From Bog-756 sp037141235 (GTDB lineage: Bacteria > Actinomycetota > Acidimicrobiia > Acidimicrobiales > RAAP-2), in the NCBI GenBank assembly GCA_037141235.1, contig JBAXCY010000126.1, positions 1-8,575 of the forward strand: 8,575 bases of DNA, in the 5' to 3' direction. Positions within the stretch are counted from its first letter, which is position 1; every line of letters begins with the position of its first letter. The notes under the pieces were generated by a model. That model was not told the origin of the DNA. It searched no databases and worked only from the letters and a program-made list of their open reading frames with translations. The position numbers and the translations under genes were made by a program. Of this stretch, positions 1 through 6,146 are shown in pieces.

Positions 1-115
1 GGCAGCCAAGAAGGCTCCGGCACGCAAGACGGCAGCCAAGAAGGCTCCGGCACGCAAGACGGCAGCCAAGAAGGCTCCGGCACGCAAGACGGCAGCCAAG
101 AAGGCTCCGGCACGC
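1..115 (+). repeat. 30-bp tandem repeat (3 exact copies plus 25 nt of a fourth)
   Basis: Positions 1-30, 31-60 and 61-90 are identical, and 91-115 matches the first 25 nt of the unit. The period is a multiple of three, so copy-number change adds or removes ten-residue blocks in the basic tail without a frameshift. The array continues to the left edge, so the full copy number is unknown. Confidence 0.95.
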
Positions 116-130
116 CGGGCCACCAGGTAG
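2..130 (+). CDS. C-terminal tail of an HU/histone-like DNA-binding protein (5' end outside window)
   Basis: Only the last 42 codons are present. They encode four copies of a ten-residue unit AAKKAPARKT, the last diverging into AAKKAPARRATR before the TAG at 128-130. Lys/Ala/Pro/Arg tails of this kind are known at the C terminus of actinobacterial HU proteins (HupB type) and of histone H1-like proteins, where they bind DNA non-specifically and compact the nucleoid. The folded HU domain lies upstream of the window, so the identity rests on the tail alone. A convergent cofC/fbiD gene nearby agrees with the hupB-fbiD neighbourhood I recall from M. tuberculosis, which favours HupB. The first three units are identical at the DNA level. 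Another basic-tailed protein cannot be excluded. Confidence 0.72.
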   Translation, partial: AAKKAPARKTAAKKAPARKTAAKKAPARKTAAKKAPARRATR

Positions 131-139
131 CACCGTCAG

Positions 140-155
140 GCGACGCATGCGTCGC
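140..155. repeat. 16-bp perfect palindrome in the convergent gap
   Basis: The sequence gcgacgcatgcgtcgc is its own reverse complement. It begins 10 nt after the stop codon of the HU-like gene and ends 8 nt before a second, longer hairpin. It could be the first of two tandem terminator or mRNA-end hairpins, although a loopless palindrome would need to open its centre to fold. A dimeric protein-binding site is the alternative. No protein is suggested by the sequence. Confidence 0.55.
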
Positions 156-163
156 TGGCATCT

Positions 164-195
164 CGACGATAGGGACCTTTGGGTCCCTATCGTCG
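164..195. terminator. 14-bp-stem hairpin, likely bidirectional terminator
   Basis: The arms at 164-177 and 182-195 are perfectly complementary over 14 bp and enclose a 4-nt loop (tttg on the + strand). The hairpin lies 33 nt past the HU-like stop and about 100 nt past the deacetylase stop on the other strand, where a shared terminator for convergent genes is expected. Neither side has a U-tract, so it would be a hairpin-only terminator or a 3'-end stabiliser. Such U-less terminators have been proposed for actinobacteria. Confidence 0.65.
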
Positions 196-230
196 CGTCT
201 GGGCGCAGATCGAGTGCGCACCACGGCGTG

Positions 231-272
231 GACAGGTGGCGAAGAACAGGTGACGCAGAACAGGTGCCGGCG
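231..272. repeat. Three tandem 14-bp repeats downstream of the deacetylase gene
   Basis: Units at 231-244, 245-258 and 259-272 share the core acaggtg at exact 14-nt spacing (232, 246, 260) and a looser second half. They lie outside any convincing coding region, 25 nt past the deacetylase stop (minus strand), hence in its likely 3' untranslated region. Fourteen is not a multiple of three, which argues against a coding repeat. Function unknown. Confidence 0.6.
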
Positions 273-296
273 GAACGTCCGGCAGTCGTTCGTCGG

Positions 297-1184
297 CTAC
301 AGGTCGTCCATCAAACGGAAGGCCTCGCCAGCATCGAGTCCGGCGAGGGCACCATGCTGCGCCAGTTGCCAATCGACCTGGGCGGCAAAGGCCGCCCGCC
401 CGCTGTGCTCGCCTTCGTGCTCGCCTTCGTTCCCACTCCGGCGTCCCTTGGCCGGGTCGAGTCCCATGGTGGTCTCGTGCTGGCTCTGGTGACACATCAG
501 GGCGTCTACCTTCGCATCCGTAAATCCGGTGGCCCGCTCCACATGATTGGCCAAGTCGGCCTCCCACAGCAGCAGTGCAGTTGGCCGGTGCGGCTCGAGC
601 TCGAGTTCGGCAAAGAAGTGGGGATCCCGGGCAGCCACCAGCGAGTCCACGGTGAGGAAGCCAGCCGCCCGGTGGTCGGGGTGCAGTCGATAGCGGCGCC
701 ACGGATCGTGGCCCAACACGACATCGGGTCTGACCGATCGGATCACGCGCACTACCTCTCTTCGCGTGTCGTGGTCGTTCACCAGTTCGCCGTCGACCTG
801 CCCGAGGAAGTGGACACGGTCGCCGGACTCGCCGAGATGCGCTCCGCCATTGATCATTTCCGCCGCTCGCAGACACTCGCGCTGGCGATCAGCCACGAGC
901 CGCTCGATGTCCTCACCTGGATCCCAACTTCCTTTGGACCCGTCGGTCAGGACCAGGTAGTGGACACGGCATCCAACGTCTGCCCACTTGGCCAGCGTGG
1001 CCCCGGCCCCGAACTCGATGTCGTCGGGATGGGCGCCGACAGCCAGCGCACACTTGGGCACCGATAGGTCGACGGTCATGGTCGTGGTGTCGAGGAGATC
1101 GCCGACGGGCAGGGTGGACCGACCTACGGGGCCTACGGATGCCACATCGCCGCTGTCATTGGTCACGACGTAGCTGCTCCCCAT
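297..1184 (-). CDS. PIG-L/LmbE-family zinc-dependent deacetylase
   Basis: The protein has 295 residues from the ATG at 1184. The family hydrolyses N-acetyl groups from amino sugar conjugates or small-molecule glycosides; MshB (mycothiol) and BshB (bacillithiol) are members. The signature AHPDDIEFG at residues 51-59 supplies His52, the general base Asp54 and Asp55, and HPDH at 168-171 supplies the third metal ligand, His171. No signal peptide or membrane segment is visible, so it should be cytosolic. Subgroup and substrate cannot be assigned; MshB is possible but not shown. The 1184 ATG overlaps the end of cofC by 22 nt, implying cotranscription. Family members usually start 10-15 residues before AHPDD, which makes the ATG at 1079 (260 residues) a serious alternative; neither start has a clear Shine-Dalgarno. 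The first 35 codons do keep coding-like third-position bias (about 79% G/C). A 12-bp duplication at 405-428 gives a C-terminal EGEHEGEH stretch. Confidence 0.88.
   Translation of the reverse strand: MGSSYVVTNDSGDVASVGPVGRSTLPVGDLLDTTTMTVDLSVPKCALAVGAHPDDIEFGAGATLAKWADVGCRVHYLVLTDGSKGSWDPGEDIERLVADRQRECLRAAEMINGGAHLGESGDRVHFLGQVDGELVNDHDTRREVVRVIRSVRPDVVLGHDPWRRYRLHPDHRAAGFLTVDSLVAARDPHFFAELELEPHRPTALLLWEADLANHVERATGFTDAKVDALMCHQSQHETTMGLDPAKGRRSGNEGEHEGEHSGRAAFAAQVDWQLAQHGALAGLDAGEAFRLMDDL
405..428 (-). repeat. 12-bp perfect tandem duplication inside the deacetylase gene
   Basis: The unit gtgctcgccttc (+ strand) occurs twice in a row, at 405-416 and 417-428. On the coding strand it gives EGEH twice, in a charged segment at about residues 253-260, away from the metal site. 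It looks like an in-frame slippage event in a flexible loop. Confidence 0.8.
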
Positions 1185-1783
1185 GCGACGACCGGAACCA
1201 CGTCAGCAGGTTCGTCGATGTCCCATGCCAGGTCCGGCAGGTCGAGTACTCGCACCGGGAGTCCCAAACGGACGGCCTCGGCCCGGTGTCGGGCGAACGA
1301 ACCTGGTCCATAGGAGAACCGGAAGCCGGCATCGGAGGGCAGGGCGATGACATTGGTTCCGTTGCCGAAACGATCGGGCACCAGGGTGATCCCAGGGGCC
1401 TCCCCCACCTCGGCCAAGCGCGAGGCCTTGGGCAGGTCGGCGTGGGACACCGTCACTTGGACCACTCCTGCTTCACGGAGGCGGTCGATGCCGGCCTCGA
1501 CCGCCCCGTTGAGCCCTCGGCCCGGCTCCCACACCACGAGCGCACCTCGATGGCGCGCCCAGTCAGCCACGTCGTTGTCGTCGCACACCACGGCCACGGG
1601 CAGCGGTCCACAGGCGTCGAGCACACGGGCGGCCATGGCGCGCGCTAGTGCTGCTCGCTCTGGGGCGGACAGGGCGAGGTCGAGGCGGCCCTTGGCCTCG
1701 TGGAAGGCCTTGATGGGGACCAGCACGGCCCGTGGCCCCAAGCCGAGGCCCTGGTCGGACTGGTGCACTCCGGGGTCGGCCAC
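1163..1783 (-). CDS. cofC: 2-phospho-L-lactate / phosphoenolpyruvate guanylyltransferase (CofC/FbiD)
   Basis: This enzyme joins GTP to 2-phospholactate (archaea) or phosphoenolpyruvate (mycobacterial FbiD), making the activated precursor of coenzyme F420 that CofD/FbiA transfers to Fo. Visible family motifs, in 206-residue numbering: VPIKAFHEAKGRL at 22-34, HADLP at 114-118, PDRFGNGTN at 136-144, YGPGSFARH at 158-166 and WDIDEPAD at 187-194. The order and spacing fit a complete CofC nucleotidyltransferase. I chose the GTG at 1783 because a TACACT -10 element ends exactly 6 nt before it and no Shine-Dalgarno is present, as for a leaderless mRNA. The GTG at 1828 would add 15 residues and leave only 17 nt to the divergent cyclase; a GTG at 1768 is also possible. 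It is first in an operon with the PIG-L deacetylase. Donor (lactate or PEP type) cannot be told from sequence alone; actinobacterial precedent favours PEP. Confidence 0.92.
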   Translation of the reverse strand: MADPGVHQSDQGLGLGPRAVLVPIKAFHEAKGRLDLALSAPERAALARAMAARVLDACGPLPVAVVCDDNDVADWARHRGALVVWEPGRGLNGAVEAGIDRLREAGVVQVTVSHADLPKASRLAEVGEAPGITLVPDRFGNGTNVIALPSDAGFRFSYGPGSFARHRAEAVRLGLPVRVLDLPDLAWDIDEPADVVPVVAWGAATS

Positions 1784-1795
1784 GGGGCCAGTGTA
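1783..1795 (-). promoter_or_regulatory. Putative leaderless promoter of cofC
   Basis: The minus strand reads TACACT (1795-1790), six bases, then GTG (1783-1781). TANNNT is the actinobacterial -10 consensus, and transcription starting about 7 nt past it would begin at the start codon. No recognisable -35 hexamer is seen. Confidence 0.45.
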
Positions 1796-1833
1796 GGCAC
1801 GCAGAAGTACCACGGCCGATGCGGACACACGCC

Positions 1834-1846
1834 TAGGGTGGTCATG
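1834..1846 (+). promoter_or_regulatory. Putative leaderless promoter of the adenylate cyclase
   Basis: TAGGGT at 1834-1839 fits the TANNNT -10 consensus and ends 6 nt before the GTG at 1846, so the transcript would start at or next to the start codon. No clear -35. The overlapping agggtgg (1835-1841) could instead be a weak Shine-Dalgarno 4 nt from the start. Confidence 0.45.
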
Positions 1847-3174
1847 TGTCGGATATCCAGTCGAATTCCACGGACCCGGTGGGCGAGCATGCCCGGATCG
1901 AGGCGCTGGCCCGAGTGCGGTTGCTGCTCCACGACCTCGGTTGTACGGACGAGGAGATCGATCGCGCCGTGGACGATGATGTCATCGACCTGCTCGTGGT
2001 CGACCGGATGCTGGTGCCCAGCGGTCATCTGATGACCCAGGTCGAGGTATCGGCTCGCACCGAAGTCCCCCTCGAAGTGACCAAGCGCTTCTGGCGTGCC
2101 CTCGGATTCCTCGACGTCGACGAAACCGAGCCCGCCTTCACCGACATGGATATCGAGGCGGTCCAGATCTTCCAGGCCATGGTGGCCATGGGGATCGTCG
2201 ATCTGGACACCGCTGTGCAGATGGCTCGGGTGATCGGATCGTCGATGGCTCGCATCGCCGAGGCCGAGGCTGCCCCGGGGACGACACCGATCATCATGGG
2301 CTCAGGAGACAGCATCCTCGATGCCGACGAGTTCGCCAAGCAGGCCGGTGCATCTATTCCGGCCATGGCTCGCCTGCTCGAGTACGTCTGGCGCCGGCAC
2401 CTCCAGGTAGCCACCCGCCGGGCCATGCTCCATCGGACTCGGGGATCCGATGAAGGAGTCCGGCCGGTGATGGCCGTCGGCTTTGCCGACATGGTCGGGT
2501 TCACCATGCTGAGCCAGCACCTCGGTGACGAAGAGTTGGCCGCCGTGGTGGCCCGCTTCGAAGAACTGGCTCACGACACAGTGGTGGCCCTCGGTGGCCG
2601 GGTGGTCAAGATGATCGGTGACGAGGTCATGTTCGTTGTCTCCAGTGCTTCTGGGGCAGCGCAGATCGGACTGAGCCTGGCCGAGGCCTACTCCGACGAC
2701 GAACTGCTGTCTGATGTGCGAGTGGCCTTGTCCATCGGTCCGGTGCTGGTCAAGGACGGCGACTACTACGGACCGGTCGTCAATCTGGCCAGCCGGCTGG
2801 TCAACGTGGCCCATCCGGGCACCGTGCTGATTTCTGATGAGTTCCGTGATGCGCTCGAGGCTGAAGGCGCGGGCGACATCGACACCAGAGCGCTGCGCAC
2901 CCGCAACCTGAAGGATCTGGGCCGGGTGCAGATGTGGAAGCTACTGCGGGCTGGCACGGAGCCGGGCTCGGACAGCCGGCGCACCATGCGGTGGGAACGA
3001 CTCGGTGAGGTCCTACGCGACCTCGATGAGCTGCGCGAGCGAGGCGAAGCGGTCCGACTGCCGGAGGCGAAGGGACCAGCCGTCGGGGGGTCAGCCGTCG
3101 AGTCGGGCGGTGGCGATACCGAAGGGCCGCAGGGCGAAGGTCTCGACGAAGGGGTCGACGGGACGACCCCGTAG
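1846..3174 (+). CDS. Class III adenylate cyclase with N-terminal regulatory domain (Rv1264-like)
   Basis: The protein has 442 residues and should convert ATP to cAMP. The catalytic domain spans about residues 205-370. Metal-binding aspartates are Asp215 (FADMVGFT) and Asp259 (IGDEVMF). Lys255 and Asp306 occupy the two purine-selecting positions and favour ATP over GTP. Asn313 and Arg317 (VVNLASR) are the transition-state residues. The full set predicts an active homodimer. Residues 1-200 are helical with no membrane segment, HAMP or signal peptide; the segment around 62-135, with VPLEVTKRFWRALGF, resembles the autoinhibitory domain of M. tuberculosis Rv1264, a pH-responsive soluble cyclase. 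That parallel is from memory of the family. The tail after about residue 405 is Gly/Glu/Asp-rich and low-complexity, and its last 27 codons overlap the convergent GH38 gene. The GTG start at 1846 is supported by a correctly spaced -10 element. Confidence 0.92.
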   Translation: MSDIQSNSTDPVGEHARIEALARVRLLLHDLGCTDEEIDRAVDDDVIDLLVVDRMLVPSGHLMTQVEVSARTEVPLEVTKRFWRALGFLDVDETEPAFTDMDIEAVQIFQAMVAMGIVDLDTAVQMARVIGSSMARIAEAEAAPGTTPIIMGSGDSILDADEFAKQAGASIPAMARLLEYVWRRHLQVATRRAMLHRTRGSDEGVRPVMAVGFADMVGFTMLSQHLGDEELAAVVARFEELAHDTVVALGGRVVKMIGDEVMFVVSSASGAAQIGLSLAEAYSDDELLSDVRVALSIGPVLVKDGDYYGPVVNLASRLVNVAHPGTVLISDEFRDALEAEGAGDIDTRALRTRNLKDLGRVQMWKLLRAGTEPGSDSRRTMRWERLGEVLRDLDELRERGEAVRLPEAKGPAVGGSAVESGGGDTEGPQGEGLDEGVDGTTP

Positions 3175-5820
3175 GTCGACCAACCAACCCGACTTTGCGG
3201 GCAGTTGGACGGTGACCTCGCCAGCGGTCGGATTGAACACCCGCACCTCGAGTGCTCCACCGTTGCGCCGCACCGAGGAGACTCGGGCCCCAATAACTGT
3301 GAGCTCGGTGCCGGAGTCTGGGCGATCGCCGGACCCGAACGAAGTGGCCACCTGCAGCGGCACCAGCACGTCGTCGGCCAGATCGTAGGGGTCGACGGTC
3401 GCCACGCACAGTGCGTAGGTGACATCGACCGGACCGATCATCTGCGGTCCCTCGAGGGCGTTCATCGGACCGGCGGGGTGGGACCGCAGTGTCATGCCCA
3501 TCCGGGACAGCATCCCGGTGGATCGCAGGACAGTGATTGCCAGCGTCGATGCCGCTGGCCCAGTCCCATCCGGTGCTTCGGCGATGTCGACGAGTTCGTA
3601 CTCGAGCAAGCCTTCGTGGACCACGGTGAGCCCGCCAGCCCGGACGAATCGACGTGACGGAAAGGTCGGCAGGCCGAACTCCTCGTCGCGCCCCTCGGCG
3701 GTGAGTCCGCGCTCCACCACGGTGAAGGCGCATTCGGCCTGGGACGACGCGGCAGGGGCAGGTAAGGGCAGGTGGACCCGCAGTCGGTGGTCGCGTGACG
3801 GATTGTCGAAGCGAGTCCGCACCCGCACCGTCGGCTCATCGGCACGAAGCTCGAGGGTGGTGGTGACCGAGACCGACTGGCTACCCGTGCGGGCATGGGT
3901 GATGGCATCCACCCGCTCGGGCCAGTCGTAGGTGCAGACGATGTCCACGCTGGCCCGCACCGGGCCGGCATCACCCGGCGTGATAATCACCGAGGTGGGT
4001 GCATCGACCCACGAGTCGGTCTGGGGCGGCGAGTAGTTGTACGTATCCCCTTCGTCGCCACCGTCGATGAGCTGGCCGTACCCAGGGATTCCATCGATGG
4101 AGAAGGTTCCGGTGGCTGGGTCGACCACTACGGCCACCAGATCGTTGGCCAGGGTCCACCCGGCATCGGAACTGGCATCGGAACCGGCCTCGAGGCGGAC
4201 TGGGTGGTTGAGTGGGGCGGGGGAGAAGCGCGACCAGCCGAATCCCTGCACCGCTAGCTGTCGGGCCAGAATCCGCCGGACCGGCGGCTGGTCGATGACC
4301 AGGCAGACTTCGGTATCGGGATGGGCGATCAACCGGGTGAAGAGCTCCCGCTTGACCTCTTCCACGGGCACCCCGTCTCGAGGTTCGGGCCCGATGAACA
4401 GGGTGAGCTCGAGCCCGGTCTCGTCTTGGGCCAGGGTGACGTCGGTCACGTAGCTCTGCTCGTCGATGCGCGCTCCCTGCATGAGGCCGAGCATGCTCAG
4501 CATGGCCTCACCGTCGACAGTGATCGAACCAGGTGGACCCGTCCGCTCTGACAGGACCTGCACGTGGGGACCGGCTTCGGTCGTGATCGGTACGACTACG
4601 TCCACCAGCCCAGCACGGTCGTGAGCTGAGGGGTTGACCACCACTGGGCCTGCCGCGGCCATCGACCGTCCGATGCCGTGCAGCGCCTGCTCGGTCAGCC
4701 CCTCGCCGATATGTCGGGCCTCGGCATAGCGGTGGAGGACGGCATCGACCACGTCGTCCGCTGAACAGGCGCAGATCGAGTCGTGGGCGGAGTTTTGGAT
4801 GACCAGGGTCCAGGCCACGTCGAGGAAGGGGGCGGGCCAGCCTGTGGCCGGCACAAAGAGAGCCGACAGTGGCTCAGCCAAACTTTCGAGGGATCGCTCG
4901 GCTCGAGCCGCGGCTTGCTTCACGTCGACCCGGTTGGAGGCCACCCCCATGAGCACGTTGGAGCGAAATCCGGAGCGGAGCTCGCCGCGCCACTCGACGA
5001 GTCCGTCATCGGAAGTCGACGCCAGGTACTCGGAGAGTGAGGTGACAGCGAGCTCGAACTCGTCGGAGAGCACATTGGCTTCGGCCACCACCCGTCCGAG
5101 CCAGGGCTGGGGACGGAGATGGTCGGAGCCGTTCATCAACAGCATGGGTGCGCCGTCTGGGAGGAAGGACGCGAACTCTTCTTCCATGGCCCCCAGCCGT
5201 CCCACCAGCTTCTTGGCGTCCTCAGGCAAGGCGGCACCGTTGCCGTAGCCGGCCACCAGATACTCGGCCCGTACACCGGAGCCGTCCGGAGCCGTCCACC
5301 TGAAGGCCGTGCGCTCGACGGCAGAGGGGACACCACGCCACACAACAGTGTGAGCCAGACCGGCCTGGGCCAGGATCTGCGGCATCTGGGCGACGTGTCC
5401 GAACATATCGGGCAGGTAGCCGACCTCCATCACTCCACCGAAGGCAGCACCTCGGGCGATCCCTTTCTGCAGATTCCGGATGATGGTCTCGCCCGACACC
5501 AGGAACTCGTCCATCAAGATGTACCAGGGCCCGACCGTGAGCCGTCCGGCCGCGGCTAGGGCGGCCAGGCGTGGCTCGTTCTCGGGTCGGATCTCCAGGT
5601 AGTCGTCGACCACGGCCAACTGTCCATCGAGCAGAAAGTGCCGATACGAGCTGTCCGACTCCATCAGGTCGAGCAAGTCGTCGACCAGGCGGACGAGCTT
5701 CATCCGGTAGGTCTGGAATGGGTCGTACCACTCGCGGTCCCAGTGGGTGTGGGGGACGACGGCGACCTGGCGGCGCGCCCGGCTCGGTACCGGTGAGGCC
5801 CCGTGATGCGGTTGTGTCAC
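3091..5820 (-). CDS. Glycoside hydrolase family 38 alpha-mannosidase
   Basis: The protein has 909 residues, the usual size for bacterial GH38. It should hydrolyse alpha-mannosides with retention of configuration at a zinc site. The N-terminal catalytic domain begins VVPHTHWDREW (21-31), giving zinc ligands His26 and Asp28. The nucleophile is Asp138 in YLPDMFGH, and the fourth ligand is His346 in QNSAHDSIC. A GDEGDTYNYSPP segment at 588-599 and the beta-rich C-terminal half (about 540-909) are also typical of the family, including the mannosylglycerate-hydrolase-like members. There is no signal peptide, so it is likely cytosolic and acts on an imported or internal mannoside. The substrate cannot be assigned because no transporter, PTS or kinase is adjacent. 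The GTG start sits in a 4-nt GTGA overlap with the stop of the upstream 84-residue gene and has no Shine-Dalgarno of its own, implying translational coupling. The 3' end overlaps the cyclase gene by 84 nt. Confidence 0.93.
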   Translation of the reverse strand: MTQPHHGASPVPSRARRQVAVVPHTHWDREWYDPFQTYRMKLVRLVDDLLDLMESDSSYRHFLLDGQLAVVDDYLEIRPENEPRLAALAAAGRLTVGPWYILMDEFLVSGETIIRNLQKGIARGAAFGGVMEVGYLPDMFGHVAQMPQILAQAGLAHTVVWRGVPSAVERTAFRWTAPDGSGVRAEYLVAGYGNGAALPEDAKKLVGRLGAMEEEFASFLPDGAPMLLMNGSDHLRPQPWLGRVVAEANVLSDEFELAVTSLSEYLASTSDDGLVEWRGELRSGFRSNVLMGVASNRVDVKQAAARAERSLESLAEPLSALFVPATGWPAPFLDVAWTLVIQNSAHDSICACSADDVVDAVLHRYAEARHIGEGLTEQALHGIGRSMAAAGPVVVNPSAHDRAGLVDVVVPITTEAGPHVQVLSERTGPPGSITVDGEAMLSMLGLMQGARIDEQSYVTDVTLAQDETGLELTLFIGPEPRDGVPVEEVKRELFTRLIAHPDTEVCLVIDQPPVRRILARQLAVQGFGWSRFSPAPLNHPVRLEAGSDASSDAGWTLANDLVAVVVDPATGTFSIDGIPGYGQLIDGGDEGDTYNYSPPQTDSWVDAPTSVIITPGDAGPVRASVDIVCTYDWPERVDAITHARTGSQSVSVTTTLELRADEPTVRVRTRFDNPSRDHRLRVHLPLPAPAASSQAECAFTVVERGLTAEGRDEEFGLPTFPSRRFVRAGGLTVVHEGLLEYELVDIAEAPDGTGPAASTLAITVLRSTGMLSRMGMTLRSHPAGPMNALEGPQMIGPVDVTYALCVATVDPYDLADDVLVPLQVATSFGSGDRPDSGTELTVIGARVSSVRRNGGALEVRVFNPTAGEVTVQLPAKSGWLVDLRGRPVDPFVETFALRPFGIATARLDG

Positions 5821-6071
5821 GGGGTCAGGGTCCCGTACTCGGCCTCGTAGGTGGCCAACTCGGCGGCAATCCGATCGACATCGGCTGCCGTCTGCTCAGT
5901 ACCGCGCCCGTTGCGCTCCGCGTACAGGGCCGCTCCGAGGTCGTGAAGCAGCCCATCCGCCTTGTGCTTGGCCGTGACCTGGTCGAGCTTCTCTTGCCCG
6001 GCCTTGGTGGCTTCGTTCGCCTTGGCCAGGCCGATCTCCGCCTGAGCTTTGACCTTGTCCATGAGTCCCAT
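5817..6071 (-). CDS. Small charged alpha-helical protein, function unknown
   Basis: The protein has 84 residues and begins MGLMDKVKAQ. Residues 1-37 are Ala/Lys/Glu/Gln-rich and look like a long amphipathic helix or coiled coil; after a short LLHDLGAALYAER segment (41-53), residues 58-80 look helical again. There are no Cys residues, membrane span or catalytic motif. Similar short actinobacterial proteins starting MGL(L/M)DK are familiar to me as conserved hypotheticals, but I know no function. The ATG at 6071 is chosen because AAGGAGG (minus strand, 6082-6076) lies 4 nt upstream. A second in-frame ATG at 6062 would have 13-nt spacing, which is less likely. Its TGA overlaps the GTG of the GH38 gene, so the two are very probably cotranscribed and coupled. 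Confidence 0.85.
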   Translation of the reverse strand: MGLMDKVKAQAEIGLAKANEATKAGQEKLDQVTAKHKADGLLHDLGAALYAERNGRGTEQTAADVDRIAAELATYEAEYGTLTP

Positions 6072-6075
6072 GACG

Positions 6076-6082
6076 CCTCCTT
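6076..6082 (-). promoter_or_regulatory. Shine-Dalgarno of the 84-residue protein
   Basis: AAGGAGG on the minus strand is a near-perfect anti-16S match. It lies 4 nt before the ATG at 6071, which decides that start over much longer in-frame upstream extensions. It probably also drives translation of the coupled GH38 gene. Confidence 0.8.
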
Positions 6083-6108
6083 GTGAGTCTTGCGCCGACA
6101 GTGCACTA

Positions 6109-6114
6109 AGACTA
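6109..6114 (-). promoter_or_regulatory. Possible -10 element for the small protein / GH38 operon
   Basis: TAGTCT on the minus strand fits TANNNT and would start a transcript near 6102, giving a 5' leader of about 30 nt that includes the Shine-Dalgarno. No convincing -35 is found upstream, so this is weak. Confidence 0.3.
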
Positions 6115-6146
6115 GGGCGCAGGCGCAGGCCGGTGGTCTCCACCAG

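Noticed and set aside
265..284. Short hairpin just past the deacetylase stop (TGCCGG/CCGGCA)
   Set aside because: Only 6 bp with an 8-nt loop and no U-tract, overlapping the third 14-bp repeat. Too weak beside the 14-bp-stem hairpin at 164-195.
147..1067. A 306-codon open frame on the plus strand opposite the deacetylase gene
   Set aside because: It is antisense to a gene with clear PIG-L motifs, its translation is Arg/Val/His-rich with no family motif, and it starts within the palindrome. Long antisense frames are common at this G/C content.
2801..3733. A 310-codon minus-strand frame across the cyclase/mannosidase junction
   Set aside because: It is very Arg-rich, overlaps two well-supported genes in other frames and has no recognisable motif; a composition artefact.
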